NCBI GenBank assembly: GCA_002402545.1
Contig: DHGA01000037.1
Location: forward strand, 35,053-99,052
DNA length: 64,000 nucleotides
Origin: Syntrophaceae bacterium UBA4810
GTDB lineage: Bacteria; Desulfobacterota; Syntrophia; Syntrophales; Smithellaceae
Reading direction: 5' to 3'
In this document: positions 26,319-34,948 of the stretch, piece after piece
Numbering within the stretch: the stretch's first letter is position 1
Layout: the number at the start of each line of letters is the position of its first letter
Notes under the pieces: generated by a model
The model's database searches: none
Told to the model about the DNA's origin: nothing
Seen by the model: only the letters and a program-made list of their open reading frames with translations
Position numbers and translations under genes: made by a program

Positions 26319-26762
26319 GTGGAAAACAAATTCATTTTACTGGTGGAAGACAACCCGGATGACGTGGCGCTGACGCTGCGGGCGTTCAAGCAAAACAAAA
26401 TTCTCAATGAAGTCATCGTCGCCCGCGACGGAGAGGAGGCGCTGGATTATCTTTTCGGCAGCGGCAAAAATAAAGACCGCAACATGATAAATCTGCCGGC
26501 GGTGATTCTGCTGGATTTGAAACTCCCCAAAAAAGACGGGTTGGAAGTACTCAAGGAAATCCGCGGCAATGAACTGACCAGGCTGATACCGGTAGTGATT
26601 CTCACCTCTTCCAGGCAGGAAGATGATATCGCCGCAGGCTATAAACTGGGCGCCAACAGCTACGTGCGCAAACCGGTAGATTTCAACGACTTTGTACAAG
26701 CAAGCAAAGCGCTCGGGCTTTACTGGCTTTTATACAATGAACCGCCACCCAGGAAAACGTGA
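26319..26762 (+). CDS. single-domain response regulator (Rcp1-like)
   Basis: 147 residues, one receiver domain. Asp11 starts the acidic cluster (VEDNPDDV), phosphoacceptor Asp66 is in ILLDLKLPKKDG, and Lys about 118 is in YVRKPVD. The long loop before Asp66 is typical of Rcp1/CheY-like partners of PAS or phytochrome-type kinases. The GTG start follows GAGAGGAG. The stop is formed by a CGTGAAGCGC repeat. It is probably phosphorylated by the histidine kinase two genes upstream. Confidence 0.9.
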   Translation: MENKFILLVEDNPDDVALTLRAFKQNKILNEVIVARDGEEALDYLFGSGKNKDRNMINLPAVILLDLKLPKKDGLEVLKEIRGNELTRLIPVVILTSSRQEDDIAAGYKLGANSYVRKPVDFNDFVQASKALGLYWLLYNEPPPRKT

Positions 26763-26842
26763 AGCGCACCTCGTGAAGAGTGAAGCGGAAACTACGAGAT
26801 ATGAAATCCGGCGAATGCCGGACGCTTCACTATATACAAAAA
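26755..26842. repeat. intergenic repeat with GAAATCCGGC...GCCGGACGCTTCACTA
   Basis: CGTGAAGCGC, CTCGTGAAGAGTGAAGCGG, then ATATGAAATCCGGCGAATGCCGGACGCTTCACTATATAC. The second part matches 21179-21217 (ATATGAAATCCGGCGGCTGCCGGACGCTTCACTAGATAC) apart from a few bases. Confidence 0.7.
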
Positions 26843-26862
26843 AAATAAAGGAAAGTTTACCG

Positions 26863-29040
26863 ATGAAAAATAATAACAATATGGAAACAGCTAAACTAAA
26901 ACCACTGCGCGTTTTGATTGTCGAAGACAATGAAGACGATGCTCTCTTGGTCATCAGAGAGCTGGGGAAAAACGACTACAAGCCCGACTATGAACGGGTG
27001 GAAACCGCCGCGGAAATGAAAACGGCGCTGAACGAAAAAACCTGGGACATCATTTTATGCGATTATAAGCTGCCAAAATTCAGCGCTCCGAAGGCCATTG
27101 AACTATTGAAAGAAACAAGAATAGATATTCCCCTCATTGTTATATCCGGCACCATCGGCGAAGAAACAGCCATCGAATGTATGAAAGCAGGGGCCCGCGA
27201 TTTTTTCATGAAAGGCAAATTATCGCGCCTGGCCGCAGCTATTGAAAGAGAGATAAAAGAAGCGGAAATGAGGCGCAGACAAAGAGAGGCTGAAGAAGCT
27301 CTGCTCGCCAGTGAAGAAAAATATCGTCTAGTCGTGGAAAACGCCCAGGAAGCCATTATCGTCACGCAGGATTTAAAAGTGGTTTTCTCCAATCGGGCGG
27401 CTATCGGCCAAAGTGGATACCCAGAAGAAATATTTCTATCCCAACCTTTCACAAATTTCATTCACCCCGATGACCGGAACATGGTTGCCGATAATCATTT
27501 TAGAAGGCTTAAAGGCGAAGAAATACCCGAAGTGCAGAATTTCAGAATAATCCGGGAAGACGGTGACATAAGGTGGGTAAACCTCAGCTCAGCGATAATA
27601 TCGTGGAAGGGCAAACCGGCTGTCTTAAATTTTTTAAATGATATTACCGAACAAAAAAAAGCGGAAGAGATATTAAGACAAAGCGAAGAAAAATACCGTA
27701 TGATAGCGGAAAATATGACGGACGTCATCACGGTTATGGACATGAACCTAAGCTTCACTTTTGTCAGCCCGTCAATTACCCGTCTGCGCGGCTTTACTGT
27801 CGAAGAGTCGATGGAGCAGACCCTAGAGGATGTGATGACGCCGGAATCCCTTAAGCTTATCTCCCAGATTTACACCGAAGAAATTGAGCGGGAAGCAGCC
27901 GGAGATGCCGATCCTAATCGTACACGCTTTATGGAATTAAATGAATACCGGAAAGATGGCTCCACAATGTGGGCGGAAGTCGGCATTTCTTTCCTGCGCG
28001 ACTCTGATGGGCGCCCTGTTGGAATCTTGAGCACAACCCGTGATTGCAATACGCGCAAAAAAACGGAAGATGCCCTCAGGCAAAGCGAAGAAAAATACAG
28101 ATTACTCTTCGAGTATTCCCCCATGGGCCTTTTGTACTTCGACAAAAACGGCGTCATAATGGCGTGTAATGACAATTTCGTGAAGATTATCGGCTCTTCG
28201 CTCGAAGCACTCATCGGCCTGAACATGCTTAACCTGCCTGACAAGGGCATTGTCTCCGCCGTAAGGCAGGCGCTCAACGGCAGCACCGGATTATATGAGG
28301 GTATATATCATTCCGTGACCGCGCCGAAAATCACACCAGTAAAAGCGCTTTTTACGCCCATGAACGCGGAAGGGGGCGTTGTGCAAGGAGGCATGGGCAT
28401 TATTGAAGATGTTACGGAACAAATAGAAATAGAGAACGAACGCAAACAAAACTTAGAAAAGGCAAGCAAGGCGCTGCATGCCACGGTCCGGGCAATGGCC
28501 TCAATTGTTGAGACGCGCGATCCTTACACTGCCGGCCATCAGCACAGAGTCGCCGACCTGGCGCGGGCGATTGCCGCCGAAATGAATCTTGCCGGAGAAC
28601 AAATTGAAGGCATCCACATGGCGGGGACAATTCACGATATCGGAAAGATATCCGTTCCGGCTGAAATACTCACCAAACCGGGCAAACTCACGGAAATTGA
28701 ATACGGCCTGGTCAAAACTCATCCCCTTGCCGGCCATGATATCTTAAAAGACATTGATTTTCCCTGGCCGGTGGCCGATGCCGTATTGCAGCATCACGAG
28801 AGGATAGACGGATCCGGTTACCCCGAAGGGCTAAAAGGCGAAGCCATCTTGCCTGAAGCGCGGATTCTGGCTGTAGCTGATGTCGTGGAAGCCATCGCCT
28901 CGCATCGCCCCTACCGGCCATCACTGGGAATTGAGGCGGCAATAGAAGAGATTTACAAAAACAGATTAATCCTTTATGATAGCAATGTTGTGGACGCCTG
29001 CATAAAATTGTTTCGCGAGAAGGGATATAAGCTGATTTAA
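26863..29040 (+). CDS. REC-PAS3-HD-GYP response regulator
   Basis: 725 residues from the ATG at 26863 (AAGGAAAG upstream; the longer frame is repeat DNA). Order: receiver (10-135, Asp67), three PAS domains (about 148-270, 275-400, 405-525) and an HD-GYP domain (about 540-725). HD-GYP residues are intact: His591-Asp592 (GTIHDIGK), HHERIDGSGYPEG with GYP at 652-654, and VADVVEAIASHRPYRP. HD-GYP domains hydrolyse cyclic di-GMP, so this is probably a phosphorylation- and ligand-gated c-di-GMP phosphodiesterase. The receiver and third PAS closely match those in the next gene. Confidence 0.9.
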   Translation: MKNNNNMETAKLKPLRVLIVEDNEDDALLVIRELGKNDYKPDYERVETAAEMKTALNEKTWDIILCDYKLPKFSAPKAIELLKETRIDIPLIVISGTIGEETAIECMKAGARDFFMKGKLSRLAAAIEREIKEAEMRRRQREAEEALLASEEKYRLVVENAQEAIIVTQDLKVVFSNRAAIGQSGYPEEIFLSQPFTNFIHPDDRNMVADNHFRRLKGEEIPEVQNFRIIREDGDIRWVNLSSAIISWKGKPAVLNFLNDITEQKKAEEILRQSEEKYRMIAENMTDVITVMDMNLSFTFVSPSITRLRGFTVEESMEQTLEDVMTPESLKLISQIYTEEIEREAAGDADPNRTRFMELNEYRKDGSTMWAEVGISFLRDSDGRPVGILSTTRDCNTRKKTEDALRQSEEKYRLLFEYSPMGLLYFDKNGVIMACNDNFVKIIGSSLEALIGLNMLNLPDKGIVSAVRQALNGSTGLYEGIYHSVTAPKITPVKALFTPMNAEGGVVQGGMGIIEDVTEQIEIENERKQNLEKASKALHATVRAMASIVETRDPYTAGHQHRVADLARAIAAEMNLAGEQIEGIHMAGTIHDIGKISVPAEILTKPGKLTEIEYGLVKTHPLAGHDILKDIDFPWPVADAVLQHHERIDGSGYPEGLKGEAILPEARILAVADVVEAIASHRPYRPSLGIEAAIEEIYKNRLILYDSNVVDACIKLFREKGYKLI

Positions 29041-29517
29041 AAGCGTAATTCGTGAAGCGTCGTCCGTGAAGAGGATATGGAAGGGAAGAGTACAATAATT
29101 GTCATACCGTCGAAAGACGGTATCCAGAAAGCTAATAATCACTGGATTCCGGCTTTCGAGGTTGTGTCGTAATGTCTTTGCGAGTAAATATAATGAGCGA
29201 AGCAAACTCATAAGTCTTTGATAATATATAGCTTGCCACACGCACTATCGTGCGTTCGCAATGACAACTGAAAATTACGACACAGTCTCTTCGCCGGAAT
29301 GACGGAAATGGTTGTTTTACATAGTTATGCAAAGATCTCAAACGAAAGCTACATTGACGCTTTTTTGTCATACCGCCGAAAGACGGTATCCAGGCGCCGT
29401 CACGGCGAAGGCCGGGAACCAGGAAATCATTTATAATACTGGATTCCGGCGTGCGCCGGAATGACGAATCAATAAAGCGAGAGATACGCTTCACGAGACG
29501 CGGAGAACGAAATTAAA
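29041..29517. repeat. intergenic cluster of palindromic repeats
   Basis: This 477-bp gap has no gene. It holds CGTGAAGCGTCGTCCGTGAAG, a GTCATACCGTCGAAAGACGGTATCCAG palindrome (29100-29127), a GGATTCCGGC...GCCGGAATGAC palindrome split by an insert (29142-29302, see next entry), a second GTCATACCGCCGAAAGACGGTATCCAGG (29368 onward), and GGATTCCGGCGTGCGCCGGAATGAC (29441-29465). It ends with GATACGCTTCACGAGACGCGG. Confidence 0.8.
29159..29289. mobile_element. MITE-like element nested in a REP-type palindrome (copy A)
   Basis: 131 bp. The left end AGGTTGTGTCGTAAT and the right end ATTACGACACAGTCTC are inverted repeats. TTCG at 29155-29158 and 29290-29293 looks like a 4-bp target duplication. Outside the element the flanks rejoin as GGATTCCGGCTTTCGCCGGAATGAC, a repeat found uninterrupted elsewhere. 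The interior is a TTTGCGAG...CGCAATGAC repeat. There is no coding capacity. Confidence 0.65.
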
Positions 29518-32500
29518 ATGAAAAAAACCACTCCGGCAACAGAAAAAAAACGCCAACTCCAGACGGATGACTCAAAATCCCTGCGGGTTTTATTGATCGA
29601 AGACAACGAAGACGACGCCCTGCTCGTTTTAAGAGAGCTGAAAAAAGGCGGCTTTGATCCCGTCTATGAACGGGTGGAAACAGCCGCGGCCATGAAAAAA
29701 GCCCTCAAAGAAGAGCAATGGGACATTGTCCTTTCCGATTACAAACTTCCAAAATTCGACGGCATCCAGGCCATTAACCTGCTGAGAGAAACTCAGCTTG
29801 ATATCCCTCTGCTCATTGTTTCCGGCACCATCGGCGAACAAACAGCCGTGGAATGCATGAGAGCGGGCGCCCTTGATTATGTAATGAAAAACAATTTAAC
29901 GCGCCTCTGCCCGGCAATTGAGAGGGAGCTTAAAGAAGCTCAGGTAAGAAACAGGCAGCGGCTGGCGGATGAAGTCATACGCGAGAGTGAGGGGCGATAC
30001 CGGACTATACTTGATGAAATGGACGATACGTATTTCGAGATAGACCTCGCCGGTAATTTTACCTTCGTTAATGACACGATGTGCAGAGTACTGGGATATT
30101 CCAGAGAGAAATTGCTCACGATGAACTTCCGGGTTCAAATGGCCAAGGATGACATCGAACATGTGTATAATATTTTTGGCAAGATCTACAGAACCGGCAA
30201 TCCGGAAAAAAACTTTCTCTACAAGTTTATAAACAAGGATGGAGCCATAAGATTTGCCGATACTTCAGCTTTCCCCCTGCAAAACCAACAAGGCAAGACC
30301 ATAGGATTTCGAGGAATTGGCCGTGACATCACCGAAAGCAAGAAAGCGGAAAACGCGCTACGGGAACGAAACAGAGAGCTTGACAACCTCATGAGCAATC
30401 TGCCGGGCATGGTTTACCGATGCGCTAATGACCGTGAATGGACGATGTTTTTTATCGGCGAAGGCTGCCTGGCCCTGACCGGCTATAATCCGGAGGATTT
30501 GCTCAACAATAAAAAACGCAGCTTCAACGACCTGGTGATGCCTGAATACCGCGAAAACCTTTGGCAAAAATGGCAAGAAGCGCTTGCCGAGCGAGCTACT
30601 TTTGAAGATGAATACCCGATCCGAACCGCCGGAGGGGACATCAAATGGGTATGGGAACGAGGACGCGGGGTCTATGATACAGACGGGCAACTGCTCTTTC
30701 TGGAGGGCTACATCGAAGACATTAGCGCAAGCAAAAAGGCACAATGGGCATTAAGAAAGAGCGAAGAAAACTTCCGTCGCTCCATAGATGACTCACCGCT
30801 GGGCGTGCGCATCTCCACAAAGCACGCCGAAACAATATACGCCAATAAGGCGATATTGGATATGTATGGTTATAAGAACTTTGCGGAGTTCAAAAATACT
30901 CCGGTGAAAGACCGCTATACTCCTCAGAGCTATTCCGGTTATCTGCTCAGAAGTAAAGAGAGAAAACAGGGTAAGCTCGGTCCATCCGAATACGAAATAA
31001 GCATTATCCGAAAAAACGGCGAAGTCCGCCATCTGCGGGCGTTTCGCAAGGAAATTCTCTGGAACGGTGAAAAGCAGGCACAGATAATATACATGGACAT
31101 CACCGAACGGAAACAGGCGCAGGAAAAGCTTCAGCAAAGTGAGGAAAGTTTCCGGCTTACTTTTAACAGCACTTCCGATGTTATTTTTACCCTCGATACC
31201 CAATTAAGATTACACGCAATAACGCCCAGCGTGGAAAAAGTTCTCGGATACAACACCGAAGAACTTAACGGCAAGTCTCTTCCCAGCCTGAATATCATGA
31301 GCCCGGAATCACAACAGAAAGCTTCCCTGCACGTCAGCAAAATACTTTCGGGAAAATATGCGCCGCCGGCCGTATATGAATTCATTTTCAAAGACGGAAG
31401 AAAAGGTTTTGGCGAAATCACCGCTTCTCCCATTATCAAAGAAAATAAAATTATCGGCGTCACCTGCATATCCCGCGATATTACCGAACGCCTAAAAATA
31501 GAAGCCGAAAGACAGGGCGCGCTCGTCGCGCTGCGCGAGAGCGAGGAAAAGTACCGAAATATTCTGGAAAATATCGAAGACGGCTATTACGAAGTGGACC
31601 TGGCCGGCAATTTAACCTTCTTCAACGATTCAGTATGCCGAATATCAGGGTACGAGAGAGAAGAGCTAATGGGCATGAACCACCGGCACTATACAGCCCC
31701 TGAAAACATAAAAGAAATCTTAAAAACTTTTAACCAGGTTTACACAACAGGAATTCCCGCTAAAGGATTCGACTGGAAAACCATAAAAAAAGACGGGGAA
31801 AAGAGATCTTTTGAAACATCTGTGTCGTTGCTGAAGGATGCATCAAACAAACCAGCCGGCTTTAGAGGCATCATGCGCGACATTACCGAACGCAAAAAGG
31901 CGGAAGAAGCGCTCCAAGAAAGCGAATCTTCTATTAAAGCTGTGTTGGGATCTACGGCAGATGGTATTTTGGCGATTGGAAAAAATAGATCTGTGCTTTA
32001 TGCCAATGATCGTTTTGCGGAAATATGGCAGATTTCCAAAGATGTCATGGAAAGCAAAGATGATTCGGTACTTCTGCAACATGTTCTCGATCAGCTGGCT
32101 GATCCCGATGGCTTTATTAAGAAAGTTGAAGAACTTTATAATTCCGATGAAGAAGATTTTGACACAATTAATTTTAAGGACGGTAGAATATTTGAGCGTT
32201 TCTCTTGTCCTTTACTAAAAGAAACAGAGATAATGGGTCGTGTGTGGTCTTTTCGTGACATCACCGAACGCAAAAAAGCGGAAGATGCGATACGCAATAG
32301 TGAATACATCATGAGAAAATCACAGGAAGTAGCGCGTTTCGGCTCGTATACCCTTGATGTCAAAAAAGGAACCTGGATTAGCTCCAAGGTGCTCGATGAT
32401 ATTTTTGGCATTGACGAGAGTTACCCCAAAAACGTGGAAGGATGGGGCAATCTCCTTCATCCCGACGACAAAGAGAAAATGCTAAGCTACCTCAGCGTCC

Positions 32501-34029
32501 ATGTGATTAGAGAGCATAATCTTTTTGAAAAAGAATACCGCATTATCAGGATAAACGACAAACAGGTGCGCTGGGTTTTCGGCCAGGGAGAACTTACCAT
32601 AGACAAAGACGGCCTCGTCACTAACATGATCGGCACGATTCAGGATATAAACAACCGTAAACTGGCGGAGCAAGCCCTGGAAGAGAGCGAAGAAAAATAC
32701 CGCTTAATCTTCGAGCATTCCCCCTTGGGACTTCTGTATTTCGACAAAAACGGCGTCATCGTGGCGTGCAACGAAAATTTCGTGAATATTACCGGCACTT
32801 CGCGCGAAGTGATTATCGGCCTGAACATGCTTAACCTGCCTGACAAGGGCATTGTCTCCGCCGTAAGACAGGCGTTAAACGGCGGCACCGGATTTTATAA
32901 TGATATGTATGATACCATGATTGTGCCGAAAATCACACCGATCAGGGCACTTTTTACGCCTATGAACTCGGAAGGCGGCATTGTGCAGGGAGGCGTGGGC
33001 ATTATTGAAGATGTCACGGAACAGAAAAAAGCTCAGGAAACCCTCAGACAAAGCGAAGAAAAATACCGCTCATTGATAGAAAACGCGCAAGAAGGAGTTT
33101 ATCAAACATCTCCTGACGGCAAGTTCATGACTGTAAATAATGGTTTTGCCCGTATTCTCGGTTACAATTCGGCGCAAGAAATTTTAGAAGCAGTGACAGA
33201 CATCTCTAATCAGCTTTATGTCTATCCGCAGGACAGAGGAAGACTTCTTAAAATTGTTAAAAAATACGGCTCGGTTACAAATTTTGAAACACAATTGTAT
33301 CGCAAAGACGGCAGCCGTTTATGGGTATCTCTCAGTTCGAATGCCGCGCTTGATGACCAGAAACAGGTTCTTTATTATCAGGGCATGGTACAGGATATCT
33401 CGGAAAAGAAACAAATTGAGGTGGAACGCGCAGAAAATGTCAAGACACTGCGCAAATCCCTTGGCGCAACGATTAGCGCCATGGCGGTAATGGTGGAAAC
33501 TAGAGACCCCTACACGGCAGGTCACCAGCGCCGTGTAGCTGATCTGGCACGCGCGATTGCCACGGAAATGAAATTGCCCAGTGACCAGATAGACGGAGTG
33601 CGCATGGCCGGCATGCTTCATGATGTCGGTAAAATATCGATACCATCGGAAATCCTTACAAAACCCACGCAGCTTACAGTGCTGGAATTTAATTTAATCA
33701 AAACACACCCGGACTCCGGCTACGAGATTTTAAAAGATATTGAGTTTCCCTGGCCGATCGCCCGCATCGTGCTGGAACATCACGAACGCGTCAACGGCTC
33801 CGGGTATCCCCGCGGACTAAAGGAAAATGAGATCCTGCTGGAATCAAAAATTATGTCTGTAGCTGATGTTGTGGAAGCTATTTCTTCCCACCGCCCTTAT
33901 CGCCCCGCACACGGTATCGAAGCGGGGCTGCAAGAAATAGCCGATAACAAAGGTGTTCTTTATGACGCGGAAGTTGTTGACGCCTGCCTGCGGCTTTTCC
34001 GTGAAAAAAGTTACACTTTGGCCGCGTAA
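29518..34029 (+). CDS. REC-PAS9-HD-GYP giant response regulator
   Basis: 1503 residues. Receiver (about 20-140, Asp74 in VLSDYKLPKFDG), then nine PAS domains (each about 120-130 residues, most ending in an RDITER-type linker) and a C-terminal HD-GYP domain. HD-GYP is intact: His1368-Asp1369 (MLHDVGK), HHERVNGSGYPRG (GYP 1429-1431) and VADVVEAISSHRPYRP. Expected role: c-di-GMP phosphodiesterase with many sensory inputs, soluble (no membrane helix seen). PAS1 and PAS5 resemble each other, and PAS8 is nearly the third PAS of the upstream gene, so the array grew by internal duplication and exchange. Confidence 0.9.
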   Translation: MKKTTPATEKKRQLQTDDSKSLRVLLIEDNEDDALLVLRELKKGGFDPVYERVETAAAMKKALKEEQWDIVLSDYKLPKFDGIQAINLLRETQLDIPLLIVSGTIGEQTAVECMRAGALDYVMKNNLTRLCPAIERELKEAQVRNRQRLADEVIRESEGRYRTILDEMDDTYFEIDLAGNFTFVNDTMCRVLGYSREKLLTMNFRVQMAKDDIEHVYNIFGKIYRTGNPEKNFLYKFINKDGAIRFADTSAFPLQNQQGKTIGFRGIGRDITESKKAENALRERNRELDNLMSNLPGMVYRCANDREWTMFFIGEGCLALTGYNPEDLLNNKKRSFNDLVMPEYRENLWQKWQEALAERATFEDEYPIRTAGGDIKWVWERGRGVYDTDGQLLFLEGYIEDISASKKAQWALRKSEENFRRSIDDSPLGVRISTKHAETIYANKAILDMYGYKNFAEFKNTPVKDRYTPQSYSGYLLRSKERKQGKLGPSEYEISIIRKNGEVRHLRAFRKEILWNGEKQAQIIYMDITERKQAQEKLQQSEESFRLTFNSTSDVIFTLDTQLRLHAITPSVEKVLGYNTEELNGKSLPSLNIMSPESQQKASLHVSKILSGKYAPPAVYEFIFKDGRKGFGEITASPIIKENKIIGVTCISRDITERLKIEAERQGALVALRESEEKYRNILENIEDGYYEVDLAGNLTFFNDSVCRISGYEREELMGMNHRHYTAPENIKEILKTFNQVYTTGIPAKGFDWKTIKKDGEKRSFETSVSLLKDASNKPAGFRGIMRDITERKKAEEALQESESSIKAVLGSTADGILAIGKNRSVLYANDRFAEIWQISKDVMESKDDSVLLQHVLDQLADPDGFIKKVEELYNSDEEDFDTINFKDGRIFERFSCPLLKETEIMGRVWSFRDITERKKAEDAIRNSEYIMRKSQEVARFGSYTLDVKKGTWISSKVLDDIFGIDESYPKNVEGWGNLLHPDDKEKMLSYLSVHVIREHNLFEKEYRIIRINDKQVRWVFGQGELTIDKDGLVTNMIGTIQDINNRKLAEQALEESEEKYRLIFEHSPLGLLYFDKNGVIVACNENFVNITGTSREVIIGLNMLNLPDKGIVSAVRQALNGGTGFYNDMYDTMIVPKITPIRALFTPMNSEGGIVQGGVGIIEDVTEQKKAQETLRQSEEKYRSLIENAQEGVYQTSPDGKFMTVNNGFARILGYNSAQEILEAVTDISNQLYVYPQDRGRLLKIVKKYGSVTNFETQLYRKDGSRLWVSLSSNAALDDQKQVLYYQGMVQDISEKKQIEVERAENVKTLRKSLGATISAMAVMVETRDPYTAGHQRRVADLARAIATEMKLPSDQIDGVRMAGMLHDVGKISIPSEILTKPTQLTVLEFNLIKTHPDSGYEILKDIEFPWPIARIVLEHHERVNGSGYPRGLKENEILLESKIMSVADVVEAISSHRPYRPAHGIEAGLQEIADNKGVLYDAEVVDACLRLFREKSYTLAA

Positions 34030-34041
34030 ACGCTTTCTAAC

Positions 34042-34626
34042 CTACTTTTCTTTTTTAAAAAATAACACCGAACGGCTTAAGAATATATCCGGGCTTTTCT
34101 CCACCGAAAATCCGGCTTTCCGGGCATAGTTGAGCATTCGCATAAATTCTTTTTTATTTAAGTGTATTTTGGGTTCGGCCACCAAAAACCTGCCGCTTTT
34201 TTTTAAAAGAGAATATACCTGAGAAAAAAACCGCTTTTTATCAGGAACTTCATGTACCATCCAGAAAGCCAGAATAAAATCAGCTTTCACTTTTACACCC
34301 AGAGAATCCGACGAAGCCAGCTGAAAAACTATTCTCGGTAACACTCCGGCGCGTTTTGCCTTTTTTCTGATGGCCGAAAGCATTTCCTGCTGAATATCAA
34401 CGGCAATCACCCGCCCCTTATCGCCAACCATCTTTGCCATAGGTATTGTAAAATAACCGATACCTGGTCCAATATCCAAAACAGTATTCCCTTTTCTAAT
34501 ATAAGGATGAAGAATTTTGTAAGGATTATGAATCAGTTTGCGAAAAACATTATCAAACGTGAAACATAGCCATCGCGGGCAGATATGTTCGAAATCTGAA
34601 GAAAATAAATCGGATATCTTTTTCAT
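34042..34626 (-). CDS. class I SAM-dependent methyltransferase
   Basis: 194 residues from the ATG at 34626 (GGAAGG 4 bases upstream). The SAM-binding motif I is VLDIGPGIGYFTIPMA (about residues 48-63), followed by the acidic residue of motif II in VIAVDIQQEML. The first 40 residues are a helical lead with Cys15 and Trp19 (HICPRWLCFTFDN). The acceptor substrate is unknown. It is the last gene of a minus-strand group after a repeat-filled gap. Confidence 0.82.
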   Translation of the reverse strand: MKKISDLFSSDFEHICPRWLCFTFDNVFRKLIHNPYKILHPYIRKGNTVLDIGPGIGYFTIPMAKMVGDKGRVIAVDIQQEMLSAIRKKAKRAGVLPRIVFQLASSDSLGVKVKADFILAFWMVHEVPDKKRFFSQVYSLLKKSGRFLVAEPKIHLNKKEFMRMLNYARKAGFSVEKSPDIFLSRSVLFFKKEK

Positions 34627-34948
34627 ATTACCTTCCAACTATTATATATTACCACCCGACATTTTGGACTGTGAGGCACTGTCTTTGCGAACAAAGGCAG
34701 CGCGTCGTGGCGATCTCGTCCGGCGCTTGTCATCGCGAGGATGAAATACGAAGCGATCCCATGAGCAAACCAGAGATTGCTTCACCTGCCTGCGGCAGGT
34801 TCGCAATGACGAAACAAGAAAAGGCGGGTTCGCCATTACAGATGAGGATTATGCCACGGTCTCGCAAGCAGCCGACCCTGCGAATGCCGGGGAAATCCAG
34901 AATGTCTTTCTATCTTAGCCCAAAGACGATGATCCTTTATCGCCGAAA
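34627..34948. repeat. compound palindromic repeat
   Basis: The 322-bp gap holds a TTTGCGAACAAAGGCAGCGC...GTCATCGCGAGG...GAGATTGCTTCACCTGCC...TTCGCAATGACGAA repeat (about 34687-34814). Its outer ends GGACTGTGAGGCACTG and ATTATGCCACGGTCTC look like a decayed third copy of the nested element ends (compare 29159 and 41731). No gene is supported. Confidence 0.7.
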
